Below are positions 15,658-24,443 of a stretch of 64,000 bases of DNA, piece after piece. How positions within the stretch are numbered: position 1 is the first letter of the stretch; the number at the start of each line of letters is the position of its first letter. The stretch comes from Phycisphaerae bacterium (GTDB lineage: Bacteria; Planctomycetota; Phycisphaerae; UBA1845), in contig JAJDDY010000023.1 in NCBI GenBank assembly GCA_029260075.1, forward strand, positions 186,001 to 250,000, written 5' to 3'. The position numbers were made by a program, and so were the translations under genes. The notes under the pieces are model-generated. The model was not told where the DNA came from. It was given only the letters and a program-made list of their open reading frames with translations, and ran no database searches.

Positions 15658-17643
15658 ATGAAATGGTATAAGCAGGTCCGACCGATCGACATCATGGTGC
15701 TCGTCGCCATCGCCGGGTACGTGGGGTACAAGGGGGCATCTCGCCCGCAACGCATGGAGCAGCAGCAGCAGGATGTGTTCGCTGTTGCGGTTGATCTGGA
15801 ACCGCTTGGGCAGATTGCCGTGCAGGCGGACGGGCGACTGCGATCGTTCGAGTCGCACGCGAGAACGTTCATGAGTTTGGTCAGCGGTCCTCGCTCGATC
15901 GACGGGCAGTCCGATGGCTTCACGTACTTGGACCTGATGTTTCGTCCCGAGCGATACGTCGATCGCGAGATCGTCTATATCAAGAATAAGCAGGTTCGCG
16001 AGGATGTATTAAAGGCCGCGACGAACAGTGGCGTCATTTCTGACGACGACGTGGCCCGCATCACCAAACGCGGGCTCGTGTCGAAGATGCTTCTCAACCA
16101 ACCCGCCGTCGGCGCTTTGATTCAGAAACTCGGCGAAGACCTGATACGCTCGGCGAAACAGGTAGACGCCATACGTTCGGCCATGCACGTTTCCGATCCT
16201 CGTTTCCTCAGCGAAGAACTGCGTTTGATGGCCCCGCCCGATGGCGCTACCGATAAGCCGTGGTACACGATGGGCCGCTTGGTTCAGTCCTCGGGCGCGC
16301 CGAAGGACAACATCCATTCCGGGCTCGGCAAACCGGCGCCGATCGATGGTCTCGACGCAGCAGCACAGCAAGAGCTCGTGAGCGAATGGTCCGCGCTGCG
16401 CCGCGCTTGGCGCGACGAGCGTGCGGACGACGTGAACACGCAGATCGCCGGCCTAGCCTCATCAATCATCAAGATCGCCGGGGACGACTACCCGTCGGTC
16501 GATCGCCTATCGCTGGAAAGCTGGTACTTTCGCAACCACAGCATGACGTGGGTTTGGCTGATCTACCTCGCCGCTGTGGTTCCGCTCTTGATGTCCGTGA
16601 TCTACAAGTGGGACGGGGCACGAAAGGTAGGCCTGGTACTGTTCATTGTCGCGTTCGGTTTCCATACGTCGACGCTGATCATCCGTTGGTATATCTCGGG
16701 GCGATGGCCGAACTCAAACATGTTTGAAGCCGTCACTACGTCCGCTTGGTTCGGCGGCGTCGGAGCGCTCATATTGGAGTGGGTGACCCGACGGACTCCA
16801 CTGCGCAACGTATTCGCGCTAGGCTCTGCGGTGATGTCCATGGCCGCACTGATGGCTGCTTACTTCCTGCCCACCGAGCTTAGCTCCGGAATCGGGAATA
16901 AGATGGCGGCGCTCAACGATGTTTGGCTGTACATTCATACGAACATGATCATATGGAGCTACGGGATCATTGGTCTCGCGTGCATCCCAGCATTGTTGCA
17001 ACTGCGACATCGCTGGTGTCTCGCGTGGGATGAGCGGTCGATCCCGAAGTTGCGACTCTTCATCCTGCCGATCGCCATGGTCGTGGCGAACTACACGGGC
17101 TACCGTCTTTTGATGCACGCATTGGACGACCCGGCGCGGGCGCTTACGGGTAACACCCTCTTAGGCATGGCCGGCGCGTTTTGGGGATCGCTCATGGTGT
17201 TGATTTTGGAATGGGTATCCGCGAGCGAGCGGGGTGCTTCCGGGTCGCGGTCGGAGCGAGGATCGTCAGGCGGTGCATCGTCGTTGATTTTGGGTCGCGG
17301 CGGGGGGGCGTCGTTTCTCACAGCCGAGCGGCCGACAGTCAGCCAAGTGTACGACGGCGCCACTATGGTCCTGGTCGAATTGTCGTTCATCATGCTTTGG
17401 ACGGGCATCATCATGGGTGCGATTTGGGCGGATCATTCCTGGGGTCGACCTTGGGGTTGGGATCCGAAAGAAGTTTTTGCGCTCAATACGTTTCTGATCT
17501 TCCTCGTGTTGATTCACGTGCGGTTGAAAGTCAAAGACCGGGCGCTGTGGACCTCGATCATCGCAGTGCTAGGGTTTGAAGTAATGATGTTCAACTGGAT
17601 CGTCGTCAACTTCGTCATCACCGGACTGCACAGTTACGCCTAG
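15658..17643 (+). CDS. ccsA: CcsA-like cytochrome c biogenesis / heme handling protein
   Basis: The 661-residue protein has one N-terminal helix, a large extracytoplasmic region (about residues 40-290), and then about eight transmembrane helices. The tryptophan-rich heme-binding WWD motif is clear: WGRPWGWDPKE near residue 600. It exports and attaches heme to apocytochromes with ResB. Typical CcsA is about 300 residues; the additional 290-residue N-terminal domain is unusual and I cannot assign it. Cytoplasmic Ser/Gly-rich residues (about 520-555) form a low-complexity loop. It sits 12 bp after resB and 2 bp before mqnE. Confidence 0.88.
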   Translation: MKWYKQVRPIDIMVLVAIAGYVGYKGASRPQRMEQQQQDVFAVAVDLEPLGQIAVQADGRLRSFESHARTFMSLVSGPRSIDGQSDGFTYLDLMFRPERYVDREIVYIKNKQVREDVLKAATNSGVISDDDVARITKRGLVSKMLLNQPAVGALIQKLGEDLIRSAKQVDAIRSAMHVSDPRFLSEELRLMAPPDGATDKPWYTMGRLVQSSGAPKDNIHSGLGKPAPIDGLDAAAQQELVSEWSALRRAWRDERADDVNTQIAGLASSIIKIAGDDYPSVDRLSLESWYFRNHSMTWVWLIYLAAVVPLLMSVIYKWDGARKVGLVLFIVAFGFHTSTLIIRWYISGRWPNSNMFEAVTTSAWFGGVGALILEWVTRRTPLRNVFALGSAVMSMAALMAAYFLPTELSSGIGNKMAALNDVWLYIHTNMIIWSYGIIGLACIPALLQLRHRWCLAWDERSIPKLRLFILPIAMVVANYTGYRLLMHALDDPARALTGNTLLGMAGAFWGSLMVLILEWVSASERGASGSRSERGSSGGASSLILGRGGGASFLTAERPTVSQVYDGATMVLVELSFIMLWTGIIMGAIWADHSWGRPWGWDPKEVFALNTFLIFLVLIHVRLKVKDRALWTSIIAVLGFEVMMFNWIVVNFVITGLHSYA

Positions 17644-17645
17644 CC

Positions 17646-18917
17646 ATGACGACAGCCGCTACAGTAGACTTGTTCGCCCGGGTGCGCGCCAAGCTCGACG
17701 CTGGTGAGTCGCTTTCGTTGGAGGACGGCGTCGGGCTCTACGACTCGAGCGACATCCACACGCTGGGCGAGTTGGCCAACTCCGTGCGCGAGCGACGGCA
17801 CGGGCGCCGCACTTACTACAACATCAACCGCCATATCAACTACACCAACTATTGCGTGCTTCGATGCAAGTTCTGCTCGTTCTACCTGCCCTATCCTCGA
17901 AAGAAATCTGAGCCGCTGACCTCGACGCGTGAATCGGCGCTCGCAGTGAGCGATCCGTCGAGTGTTGCGAACGGCGCGGGGTACGAGCTACCCGTGGATA
18001 CGATTGCACGCCAAGCTGCACATGCTTACGCGCGCGGTGCGACTGAAGTTCACATCGTCGGCGGCTTGCACCCCAAGCTGCCGTTTTCGTATTACACTGA
18101 CATGTGCAGCGCCATTCGCGACGCGTGCCCACACATGCACATTAAGGCCTTCACCGCGATCGAAATCATTCACTTCACGCGTATCGCCAAGCCCCGCCGT
18201 TCCATCGCCGACGTCTTGACGGCGCTGCGCGACGCGGGGCTGGGTAGCATGCCCGGCGGCGGCGCGGAAATCTTCGACGATCGCGTACACGACGAAACAT
18301 TCAAGAACAAGGTCGGCGAAGTGGAGTGGTTCGAAGTTCATCGAACAGCCCACGAATTGGGCATCTTCACGAACGCCACCATGCTCTATGGGCACGTGGA
18401 AACGCGCGCGGAGCGCGTCGGCCATCTGATCAAACTGCGCGAACATCAGTCAGACAGCTTGAGCACGCGCGAGGCGCACTTCAACTGTGTCATTCCACTG
18501 TCATTCATTCCCGACGACAGCGACCTTTCTCATCTTCCCGGACCCGGTGGCTTGGAGGACTTGAAGACGCTCGCCTTGGCACGCTTGATGTGTACGAACA
18601 TCCCGCACATTAAGGCGTTTTGGATCATGCAGACACCCAAGCTGGCGCAAGTGTCGCTGAACTGGGGCGTGGACGACTTCGACGGTACGGTGGTCTACTA
18701 CGACATTACGAAGCGAGAAGGAGGCGGTTCGACTCATCAGGAACTCACCGTCGACAAGCTCAAACGGCTCATCGTGGAGGCGGGGTGCGAGCCGGTCGAA
18801 CGAGATACGCTCTATCGGACTGTCGATCGCACGGCGTCATCTTGGCGAGTCGAGGGCGAGCCGTGGTCGGTAACGTATTCGCCAAACGAGGCGTCCTGCA
18901 GCGTCCCGCCGGGTTAG
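17646..18917 (+). CDS. mqnE: Aminofutalosine synthase (radical SAM, menaquinone biosynthesis)
   Basis: The 423-residue cytoplasmic enzyme joins a radical from SAM to 3-(1-carboxyvinyloxy)benzoate to form aminofutalosine, an early step of the futalosine menaquinone pathway. The cluster motif is C70, C74, C77 (CVLRCKFCSF), with the glycine-rich VGGLHP motif and MPGGGAEIF, typical of the MqnE/MqnC group. The order and length fit MqnE best; MqnC is the alternative. A polar insertion of about 25 residues after KKSEP (residue 88 on) is notable. It starts 2 bp after ccsA, linking quinone synthesis with cytochrome c maturation. Confidence 0.88.
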   Translation: MTTAATVDLFARVRAKLDAGESLSLEDGVGLYDSSDIHTLGELANSVRERRHGRRTYYNINRHINYTNYCVLRCKFCSFYLPYPRKKSEPLTSTRESALAVSDPSSVANGAGYELPVDTIARQAAHAYARGATEVHIVGGLHPKLPFSYYTDMCSAIRDACPHMHIKAFTAIEIIHFTRIAKPRRSIADVLTALRDAGLGSMPGGGAEIFDDRVHDETFKNKVGEVEWFEVHRTAHELGIFTNATMLYGHVETRAERVGHLIKLREHQSDSLSTREAHFNCVIPLSFIPDDSDLSHLPGPGGLEDLKTLALARLMCTNIPHIKAFWIMQTPKLAQVSLNWGVDDFDGTVVYYDITKREGGGSTHQELTVDKLKRLIVEAGCEPVERDTLYRTVDRTASSWRVEGEPWSVTYSPNEASCSVPPG

Positions 18918-18928
18918 GAGATCGCCAC

Positions 18929-19435
18929 GTGACGAAAACGTCGAAGCGGACGCCCGATCGCGCGCTCGTCTTGCGTTTGATCGAGCAAGGGTACGACAAG
19001 AGTGCGTGGCATGGTCCCAACCTGAAGAGTGCGATTCGCCGCGTATCGGCGAAGCAGGCGAGCTGGCGAATCAAGTCCGATAGACATTCCATCGCTGAGA
19101 TCGTCGTCCACTGTGCCTATTGGAAGTACGCCGTTCGGCGGAGAATCCGTGGCGATAAGCGGGGTTCGTTTCCGTTGAAGGGGAGCAATTGGTTCGCGCT
19201 TCCGGCAAGGCTGACGGACCGTCAGTGGCGCGACCACGTAGTGCTACTGGATAGCGAGCACCGCATTCTTCTTGACGCCGTAGCTACTGTCCCGTGGTCA
19301 CGGCTCACTGTCGGACCCGGCGGAGGAGGACAGCGCCCTGCCGACCACGTGTTCGGCGTCGCCGCGCACGACGTGTACCACGCAGGTCAGATACAGACCC
19401 TCAAGAAGTCCTCCAGGCGGGCCGGACTCGCGTAG
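18929..19435 (+). CDS. DinB-family protein
   Basis: The 168-residue helical protein carries His residues in the places expected for the DinB/YfiT metal site: one in EIVVHCAYWK and two in AAHDVYHAGQIQ. Members are four-helix metal-dependent thiol transferases or of unknown activity. The start is GTG 18929, 11 bp after mqnE, with AGGAG 8 nt upstream; the longer frame from 18620 overlaps mqnE and is rejected. Co-transcription with mqnE is likely. A bacillithiol-related role is possible in some bacteria but not supported here. Confidence 0.8.
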   Translation: MTKTSKRTPDRALVLRLIEQGYDKSAWHGPNLKSAIRRVSAKQASWRIKSDRHSIAEIVVHCAYWKYAVRRRIRGDKRGSFPLKGSNWFALPARLTDRQWRDHVVLLDSEHRILLDAVATVPWSRLTVGPGGGGQRPADHVFGVAAHDVYHAGQIQTLKKSSRRAGLA

Positions 19436-19507
19436 CCCAAACGGATGGGCGTGCGAATGCACGCTGGACGAAGTGGCTTCGTGCGTCGCTTCGACGCATG
19501 GGGCGTT

Positions 19508-19542
19508 CGGTGCGGTACATGCGCAAGAAATCAGCCGCACCG
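19508..19542. terminator. Hairpin in the convergent dinB / pseudopilin gap
   Basis: CGGTGCGG and CCGCACCG form a perfect 8 bp stem around a 19 nt loop. A second inverted pair lies at 19592-19599 and 19624-19631 (CGATGCCA/TGGCATCG). Both are between the convergent genes and could serve as bidirectional terminators; there is no T-run. Confidence 0.35.
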
Positions 19543-19640
19543 ATCGTTGGTCGACCTGTGCGGCTGAGCGTGTGTTCGTAGATGTAAATGCCGATGCCAG
19601 TCAGCGACGTAGCCCCGGACCGATGGCATCGACTGGACGC

Positions 19641-20153
19641 CTAGTACGTATTGTAGTCGACGGTCTTCTCGTCAGCTTCGCCGACGTTGCAGTTTCCGAT
19701 GACGACACCGGTGTCCGTACTATAGACCCAGCCTTCGCCTGTGGCTTGATAGGCGGGCGCGCCGGTCACAAGTTTGATCGTGGTCTTGCCCTTGTTGGCG
19801 CACACCGACAGCGGAGGGAACCCACCACGTAGGTACGGTCCAAAAATGTGCGTTCCCGCGACCGTTCCAACAGCGCCGCCGACGTCGGTCTTCTTGGTCA
19901 ACTGATCAACGAGGGTGACCGCGGTGTCGCCGACCTGATCGGCTGGGAAGCTTCCGCCATGCTCCGCAGCGTACATGTCGATCGCGTTCCGAAGGCCGGC
20001 CAGTGAGCCGCGGAGTGCGGAATCACCTGCACCCTTGGCGCCGCGGCTGATACGGGGCACGGCGATGGCGGCGATGACGCCGATAATCACGACGACGATC
20101 ACCAACTCTACGAGACTGAAGGCACGCATTTTCGATTTCTTGATGAACATCAT
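19641..20153 (-). CDS. Type II/IV pseudopilin (GspG-like major pilin)
   Basis: The 170-residue protein has the class III signal and hydrophobic helix of type IV pilins: KMRAFSLVELVIVVVIIGVI, with the conserved Phe/Ser, and Glu5 of the mature protein. Prepilin peptidase would cut before the Phe. The globular part has two Cys (SVCANK, GNCNVG) that likely pair. It is the last gene of the minus-strand assembly cluster, 220 bp after the previous gene, so it may have its own promoter. It would form the pilus or pseudopilus fibre. No prepilin peptidase is in the window. Confidence 0.88.
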   Translation of the reverse strand: MMFIKKSKMRAFSLVELVIVVVIIGVIAAIAVPRISRGAKGAGDSALRGSLAGLRNAIDMYAAEHGGSFPADQVGDTAVTLVDQLTKKTDVGGAVGTVAGTHIFGPYLRGGFPPLSVCANKGKTTIKLVTGAPAYQATGEGWVYSTDTGVVIGNCNVGEADEKTVDYNTY

Positions 20154-20373
20154 GTACTCACAGTTTGGTTAAGCTCTTGGACGGACGCGCGCGCGTCATA
20201 CAACAAACACACTACGATACCTAACATATCGTGGGCGCATACCCGCAACTTGAGAAACCATTCTGATCGGGTGAAGAAAGACGAGTCTAGCGTTGCGGCG
20301 CGCAGAACTGCGCAGCACGCGCCGCACGTTTCCCATGCTGTGGGACGCCTACGTACGGCTTATCCGACGCAAC

Positions 20374-20907
20374 TCACGGTTCCGGCGACACGATTGTAAG
20401 CTCGGCTTGACCGTCTCGACACTCGAAGATTACGCTATCCTGAAAGATTGAGACAGTCTTGCACCCGTCGAGTTCGTCGTTGACGTGAATCCACCGCCCG
20501 TTGACGACGGCAACTCTCAGCCCTTGCTGTACCATAAGCCCGTCGAGCCGGTGTTGCGTCTGAAACGTATCCACGTCGTCCGGCTGAATACGGGAAAGAT
20601 CCCCGGCACCTTGGTTATCTCGCCGCGCGGATTGCGTCGCGTCGCGCGGTGGCTCGAAAAGATCGCGTGTGGGCGTGTTCTGGGCGGATGGCTCTTGGAG
20701 TTTTGGGAACGGGATGTCGGGAATCAACGCACCCGACGAGGTGTCGTCTGCAACCGATGGGCTCAGCGGACCATCGGGACTCACCGTATATGCGACGGCG
20801 GATTCTGGTCCGCCGCCACCGTCTTGGAGCAAGACGCGGTCCACGATGAGCACGACTCCGCCCACCGCCATGATGATCAAATAGGAATTGCGTTTCTTTG
20901 CGGACAT
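20374..20907 (-). CDS. PilP/GspC-like single-pass assembly protein
   Basis: The 177-residue protein has an N-terminal membrane helix (about 9-26), a disordered Pro/Asp-rich stretch and a small C-terminal domain of about 70 residues (from DVDTFQTQHRLDGLMVQQG) that looks like the beta-strand-rich HR domain of GspC/PilP. This is inferred from position after PilO and domain layout, with weak sequence similarity. Its ATG shares an A with the pilO-like stop (TGATG). Downstream is the pseudopilin. Confidence 0.65.
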   Translation of the reverse strand: MSAKKRNSYLIIMAVGGVVLIVDRVLLQDGGGGPESAVAYTVSPDGPLSPSVADDTSSGALIPDIPFPKLQEPSAQNTPTRDLFEPPRDATQSARRDNQGAGDLSRIQPDDVDTFQTQHRLDGLMVQQGLRVAVVNGRWIHVNDELDGCKTVSIFQDSVIFECRDGQAELTIVSPEP

Positions 20908-21497
20908 CAGACGCCGTGCCCCGTCCCAGTCGAACCCACCGGGTTCGAGTACATGCTGATCGTCAAGCTGGCGACTCGATCGCTACCGGCGACACTTTGG
21001 TCGATGTTGCGGTAGATTTTCAGATAGCTGACGTCGGCCCAATACTTCGACTCCTCGATGTCGGCTAGGAACGCGAGGATGTTCGGCGTCGGACCGGAAA
21101 CGTCAAAGGTATACCGTTGTTCCAAGAGTCCCGCGTAGTCTCTGGAACTGAGCGGAAGGTGTCGTAGCACACGCAGGTTTCTGTTCCGCGCGGTCGTCGA
21201 CAGAAACTGAAAATAGTCTTCAACGCGCGCCACGGCGGGGAGCGAACCGGATTCCGCCAGTTCGTCGCGGGTTGCACCTATCGCCTTCGTTTGGGCAGTA
21301 ATGCTGTTGTGGACGGCGATCTTTTGACGCTGCAACGTTTGCATTTTACGCCGAGACGTATTGAGTTCCTGGCTCGCCACATTGGTGCGGATCATCGTCA
21401 GCCAAACGAAGCCGCCAAGGCAGCACAGGACGGCGCACGCGCCGACCACGTCGACAATCATCGTTGATGAGTCGCTCTTCGTACGCATGATTACCAT
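20907..21497 (-). CDS. pilO: PilO-like inner-membrane assembly protein
   Basis: The 196-residue protein has a short N-terminal cytoplasmic part, one membrane helix (about 14-34), a coiled coil (SQELNTSRRKMQTLQRQKIA) and a ferredoxin-like C-terminal domain. This is the PilO/GspM layout. Position directly after a PilN-like gene supports it. ATG 21488 (MRTKSDS) is an alternative start that avoids the 7 bp overlap with pilN. The ending TGATG couples it with the next gene. Confidence 0.75.
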   Translation of the reverse strand: MVIMRTKSDSSTMIVDVVGACAVLCCLGGFVWLTMIRTNVASQELNTSRRKMQTLQRQKIAVHNSITAQTKAIGATRDELAESGSLPAVARVEDYFQFLSTTARNRNLRVLRHLPLSSRDYAGLLEQRYTFDVSGPTPNILAFLADIEESKYWADVSYLKIYRNIDQSVAGSDRVASLTISMYSNPVGSTGTGHGV

Positions 21498-22102
21498 TCA
21501 CACAATAGTTCAAAGTTGAAATACATGCCGTCCAGGACCGGCTCACGACGTGAGTGCGTGAGTTTGACACTAGTGAATGCATTCGATTGTTTGACGGCGG
21601 TCACGAATTGATACGGTTCGGACGGGTCCTTTGCGAACCCCACGATCTTCAAGCGCCGCGGCGCCTCAAGTGCGACGGCGGTTATTGGGGCGGTCTTGTC
21701 GTGCTTCGCCTTCGGCGCGACGGACCCGGTCGGAGCTACGGGATCAGTAGAGACGGACGTGAGCCACGAGCCCTCGGGAAGGCAGCGTCCGATGAGGGCG
21801 AAAACATCTGACCAAGCCCGTTTGGACCGTAGCGCGTTGGCCCGCTCTACGCGGCCTTGTACAACGCCCAGCTCAGCGGTCAACGCGCCGAGTTTGGTTT
21901 GATCCAACGCCAAGCTCGTTCGAAGGTGATCCACATGCGTCTGTAGTTTCTCAGTCTCGCCGCGACGGTACGTTTCGAGAACGATCGGCGTGGTGACCAT
22001 TCCGGCGGAAACGGCCACGGGAATGATCCACGCCTTCAGGCGGCGTCGCATCGCGCGCTTCGACTGGATCCGAAATGGGATGAGATTAATGCCGATGGTC
22101 AT
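21491..22102 (-). CDS. pilN: PilN-like inner-membrane assembly protein
   Basis: The 203-residue protein begins TIGINLIPFRIQSKR, the conserved N-terminal INLLP-type motif of PilN that binds PilM in the cytoplasm. One membrane helix (about 24-44), a coiled coil and a periplasmic ferredoxin-like domain follow. The ATG overlaps the stop of pilM as ATGA. The product bridges the cytoplasmic PilM and PilO. Confidence 0.85.
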   Translation of the reverse strand: MTIGINLIPFRIQSKRAMRRRLKAWIIPVAVSAGMVTTPIVLETYRRGETEKLQTHVDHLRTSLALDQTKLGALTAELGVVQGRVERANALRSKRAWSDVFALIGRCLPEGSWLTSVSTDPVAPTGSVAPKAKHDKTAPITAVALEAPRRLKIVGFAKDPSEPYQFVTAVKQSNAFTSVKLTHSRREPVLDGMYFNFELLCEW

Positions 22103-23205
22103 AAGCTTCTTGGTTCCATAGAGAGTCCGGTTGCTGTGGCCAGCACCTCGATGGCCTGTCGCTGGGTAGCGCTGTAGCGCAGGCGGCAGGTCTCGGACTC
22201 CAAGTAGTCAGACGCACGACGCACGGTGATACCGAGTTGGTCACTGAACAATTCGGGGAGGTTTAGCATGAGCGCGCCGCCCCCGGTCAGGACCAAGTCG
22301 CCGGCCTTATGATCGCGGTAGCAACTGAGTACATACTCATAAGACCGCTTGATCTCGGCGGCGACTTCTCGAAGTTCCGGCCGAAGCGATCCGAGGATGA
22401 TCGCTGCGACTTCTCGATTGGTGCGCGACGCCGAAGTCGATCGATCGTCGGTGTTCACTGCTGCGATACCGTGTTCGCGTTTGTGAAGCTCGGCGGCTTT
22501 TTGACTCAGTTGCAGCGACTCAGCCACACGCCTCGTCCATTCTGCACCTCCGTGTCCAACGCGACGAATGAGCACCGGCGTGTCGTCGATACATAGAATG
22601 AGCCGTGCCTCGGCATGACCTATGTCCAGAACACCCACGACCGCATCGGTAGGCCAATGACATAGCAACCCGACGAACCGCGTGAGCGCCGTGGCGCCTG
22701 CGTCAATGCGTCGGCAGGAGACTCCTGTGGCGTCGCACAGGGCGAGCGATTGCAACACCGACTCACGTTTGGCGTTGGCGGCCATTACGCTGGGTCCGGG
22801 GCCACCGGTCGGAGGCAGCCTCCAGTGCCTACACTCCCAGTCCGCGATCGACGTGTCGACAAGACGTTGCAATTCCGCGCGCAACACTTGCTGCACTTCC
22901 TCACGCGGGGCGTCCAAAACCGCGCTGGGGAGCTCAAGCGTGTGGAATTCGACGTCGGGTGAGTTGATCGCTACAGGTAAGTTCCGCCGACCGAACTCGC
23001 CGTCACGCACGCAGGTTCGCACGATTTCCGCCATTGGGCGTTCTGATTCCCTGTCGCCGTCGGTCTCTAGGCGCAGCGAACGTACGGAGACAGCCCGTAG
23101 CGAGAATCGATCGTGCTCGCGTCGCCATTGAACGGCGCGCACCGCCGTTTTGCCGATGTCAAGACCGACGCACGTGGACGCGGGTTGTCGAAAAGTCAGT
23201 GGCAT
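22099..23205 (-). CDS. pilM: PilM-like actin-fold ATPase
   Basis: The 368-residue cytoplasmic protein has the actin/FtsA-like fold. Motifs include the phosphate-1 loop CVGLDIGKTAVRAVQWR near residue 12, GVLDIGHAEARL for phosphate 2 and LVLTGGGALMLNLPELFS for the adenosine motif. PilM binds the PilN N terminus and helps couple the motor to the platform. It starts 18 bp after gspF and overlaps pilN by 4 bp. Confidence 0.88.
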   Translation of the reverse strand: MPLTFRQPASTCVGLDIGKTAVRAVQWRREHDRFSLRAVSVRSLRLETDGDRESERPMAEIVRTCVRDGEFGRRNLPVAINSPDVEFHTLELPSAVLDAPREEVQQVLRAELQRLVDTSIADWECRHWRLPPTGGPGPSVMAANAKRESVLQSLALCDATGVSCRRIDAGATALTRFVGLLCHWPTDAVVGVLDIGHAEARLILCIDDTPVLIRRVGHGGAEWTRRVAESLQLSQKAAELHKREHGIAAVNTDDRSTSASRTNREVAAIILGSLRPELREVAAEIKRSYEYVLSCYRDHKAGDLVLTGGGALMLNLPELFSDQLGITVRRASDYLESETCRLRYSATQRQAIEVLATATGLSMEPRSL

Positions 23206-23223
23206 GGCGTTGGCGTCCTGGAA

Positions 23224-24441
23224 CTATTGCAAGGCGGCAGTGAGATCGAATAGGGGTAGGAACAGCGAAATGGCAACGCCACCCACCATAAACCCGAGCC
23301 CAATGAGTATGATCGGCTCAACGAGCTTCATCGTTGTGTCAATCAGCTCCCCGTTTGTTTCGTCCAATAAATCCGCTGAATACGTCAAAGCGCCGCCCAT
23401 ACTGCCGCTTTGCTCGCCGGTCTGTATGGCCTGGCAGATGTACGGTTGAATGAGTCCCGACTGTTCAAACGTCGGCGCGAGGTCGCCGCCTCCGGTCACG
23501 GCGTCCTCCACATCAATGAATAGACGTTGAAATCGGCGGTTTTTTGTCGAGCTTCGAACCAAGTCTATGCTTTCGAGAATGCTTACGCCGCTCTCCAACA
23601 ACATGCCGACCGTGCGAAATATTTGGGCCTGAATGAGGGCGCCCCGAAGGCGCCCAAGACCTGGGACCACGAGTTGCATGTCTGACAACCATTGGCGACC
23701 GCGACGGCTCGCCAACAACCAAGCGATACTCAAGACGACCGCGACGGCGGAAACGCTCAGGAGCGGCCAGTGCTGGAGGAAAGTTTCGGATGTGGCCAGG
23801 AGCATTTTTGTGCTGGCCGGTGGGTCGACGCCAAGCTGGTCGAACATGCCCGCAAACCTGGGAATCACAAAGAAGAGCATCGTCGCCAAGATGTTGACGG
23901 ACATGCAAGTCAAAAGCGACGGGTAGGCCAACGCTCCGATCACTTTGTTACGTAGCGCTCGCCGCTTTCCGACCATGACGGCGAGGCGCTCGAACATTTC
24001 GGTGAGCGCTCCACTTGCCTCGCCCGCGGCGATTACCGCGCAGTACACAGGATCGAACGTGCGCGGATGTTTCTGGAGCGCCTCGGTTAGACTCGATCCC
24101 TCTTCGAGATCGTCGACGAGCTCTTGAAGCAAGGTCGCCTGCGCAGGCTTCTTCATTTGCTTCTTGAGGCCGATCAGTGCCGGCACCAATCCGCTTCCAG
24201 CGCGAAGCAACATTGCCACTTGGCGCGTGAAGACCGCCAATGCTTTGAGCGACAGCCCAGCGCCTCGCCGTGACGCGGTCTGACTATGGCCTACGGACTT
24301 CCCTTCGGCTTGCTCCTCGATCTTGGTGATGTAAAGTCCCTGGCGCCGAAGCTGCTCGATCGCCTGTCCGGCGTTCGGTGCTTCCACCGAATCCTTCGAG
24401 CGTATGCCGTCGTCGCTAATGGCTTCGTAGGTCAGAATCAT
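23224..24441 (-). CDS. GspF/PilC inner-membrane platform protein
   Basis: The 405-residue protein has two repeated GspF domains and three transmembrane helices. Conserved pieces are VFTRQVAMLLRAGSGLVPAL in the first domain, and the second-domain copy FRTVGMLLESGVSILESI; GEQSGSMGGAL is also typical. It forms the platform on which the ATPase works. The N terminus (MILTYEAISDDGIR) is the usual short beta start. It begins 2 bp after gspE. Confidence 0.92.
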   Translation of the reverse strand: MILTYEAISDDGIRSKDSVEAPNAGQAIEQLRRQGLYITKIEEQAEGKSVGHSQTASRRGAGLSLKALAVFTRQVAMLLRAGSGLVPALIGLKKQMKKPAQATLLQELVDDLEEGSSLTEALQKHPRTFDPVYCAVIAAGEASGALTEMFERLAVMVGKRRALRNKVIGALAYPSLLTCMSVNILATMLFFVIPRFAGMFDQLGVDPPASTKMLLATSETFLQHWPLLSVSAVAVVLSIAWLLASRRGRQWLSDMQLVVPGLGRLRGALIQAQIFRTVGMLLESGVSILESIDLVRSSTKNRRFQRLFIDVEDAVTGGGDLAPTFEQSGLIQPYICQAIQTGEQSGSMGGALTYSADLLDETNGELIDTTMKLVEPIILIGLGFMVGGVAISLFLPLFDLTAALQ

Positions 24442-24443
24442 CG

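Noticed and set aside
18620-18928. N-terminal extension of the DinB-family gene
   Set aside because: It overlaps mqnE in another frame; the GTG at 18929 has AGGAG and matches the domain start.
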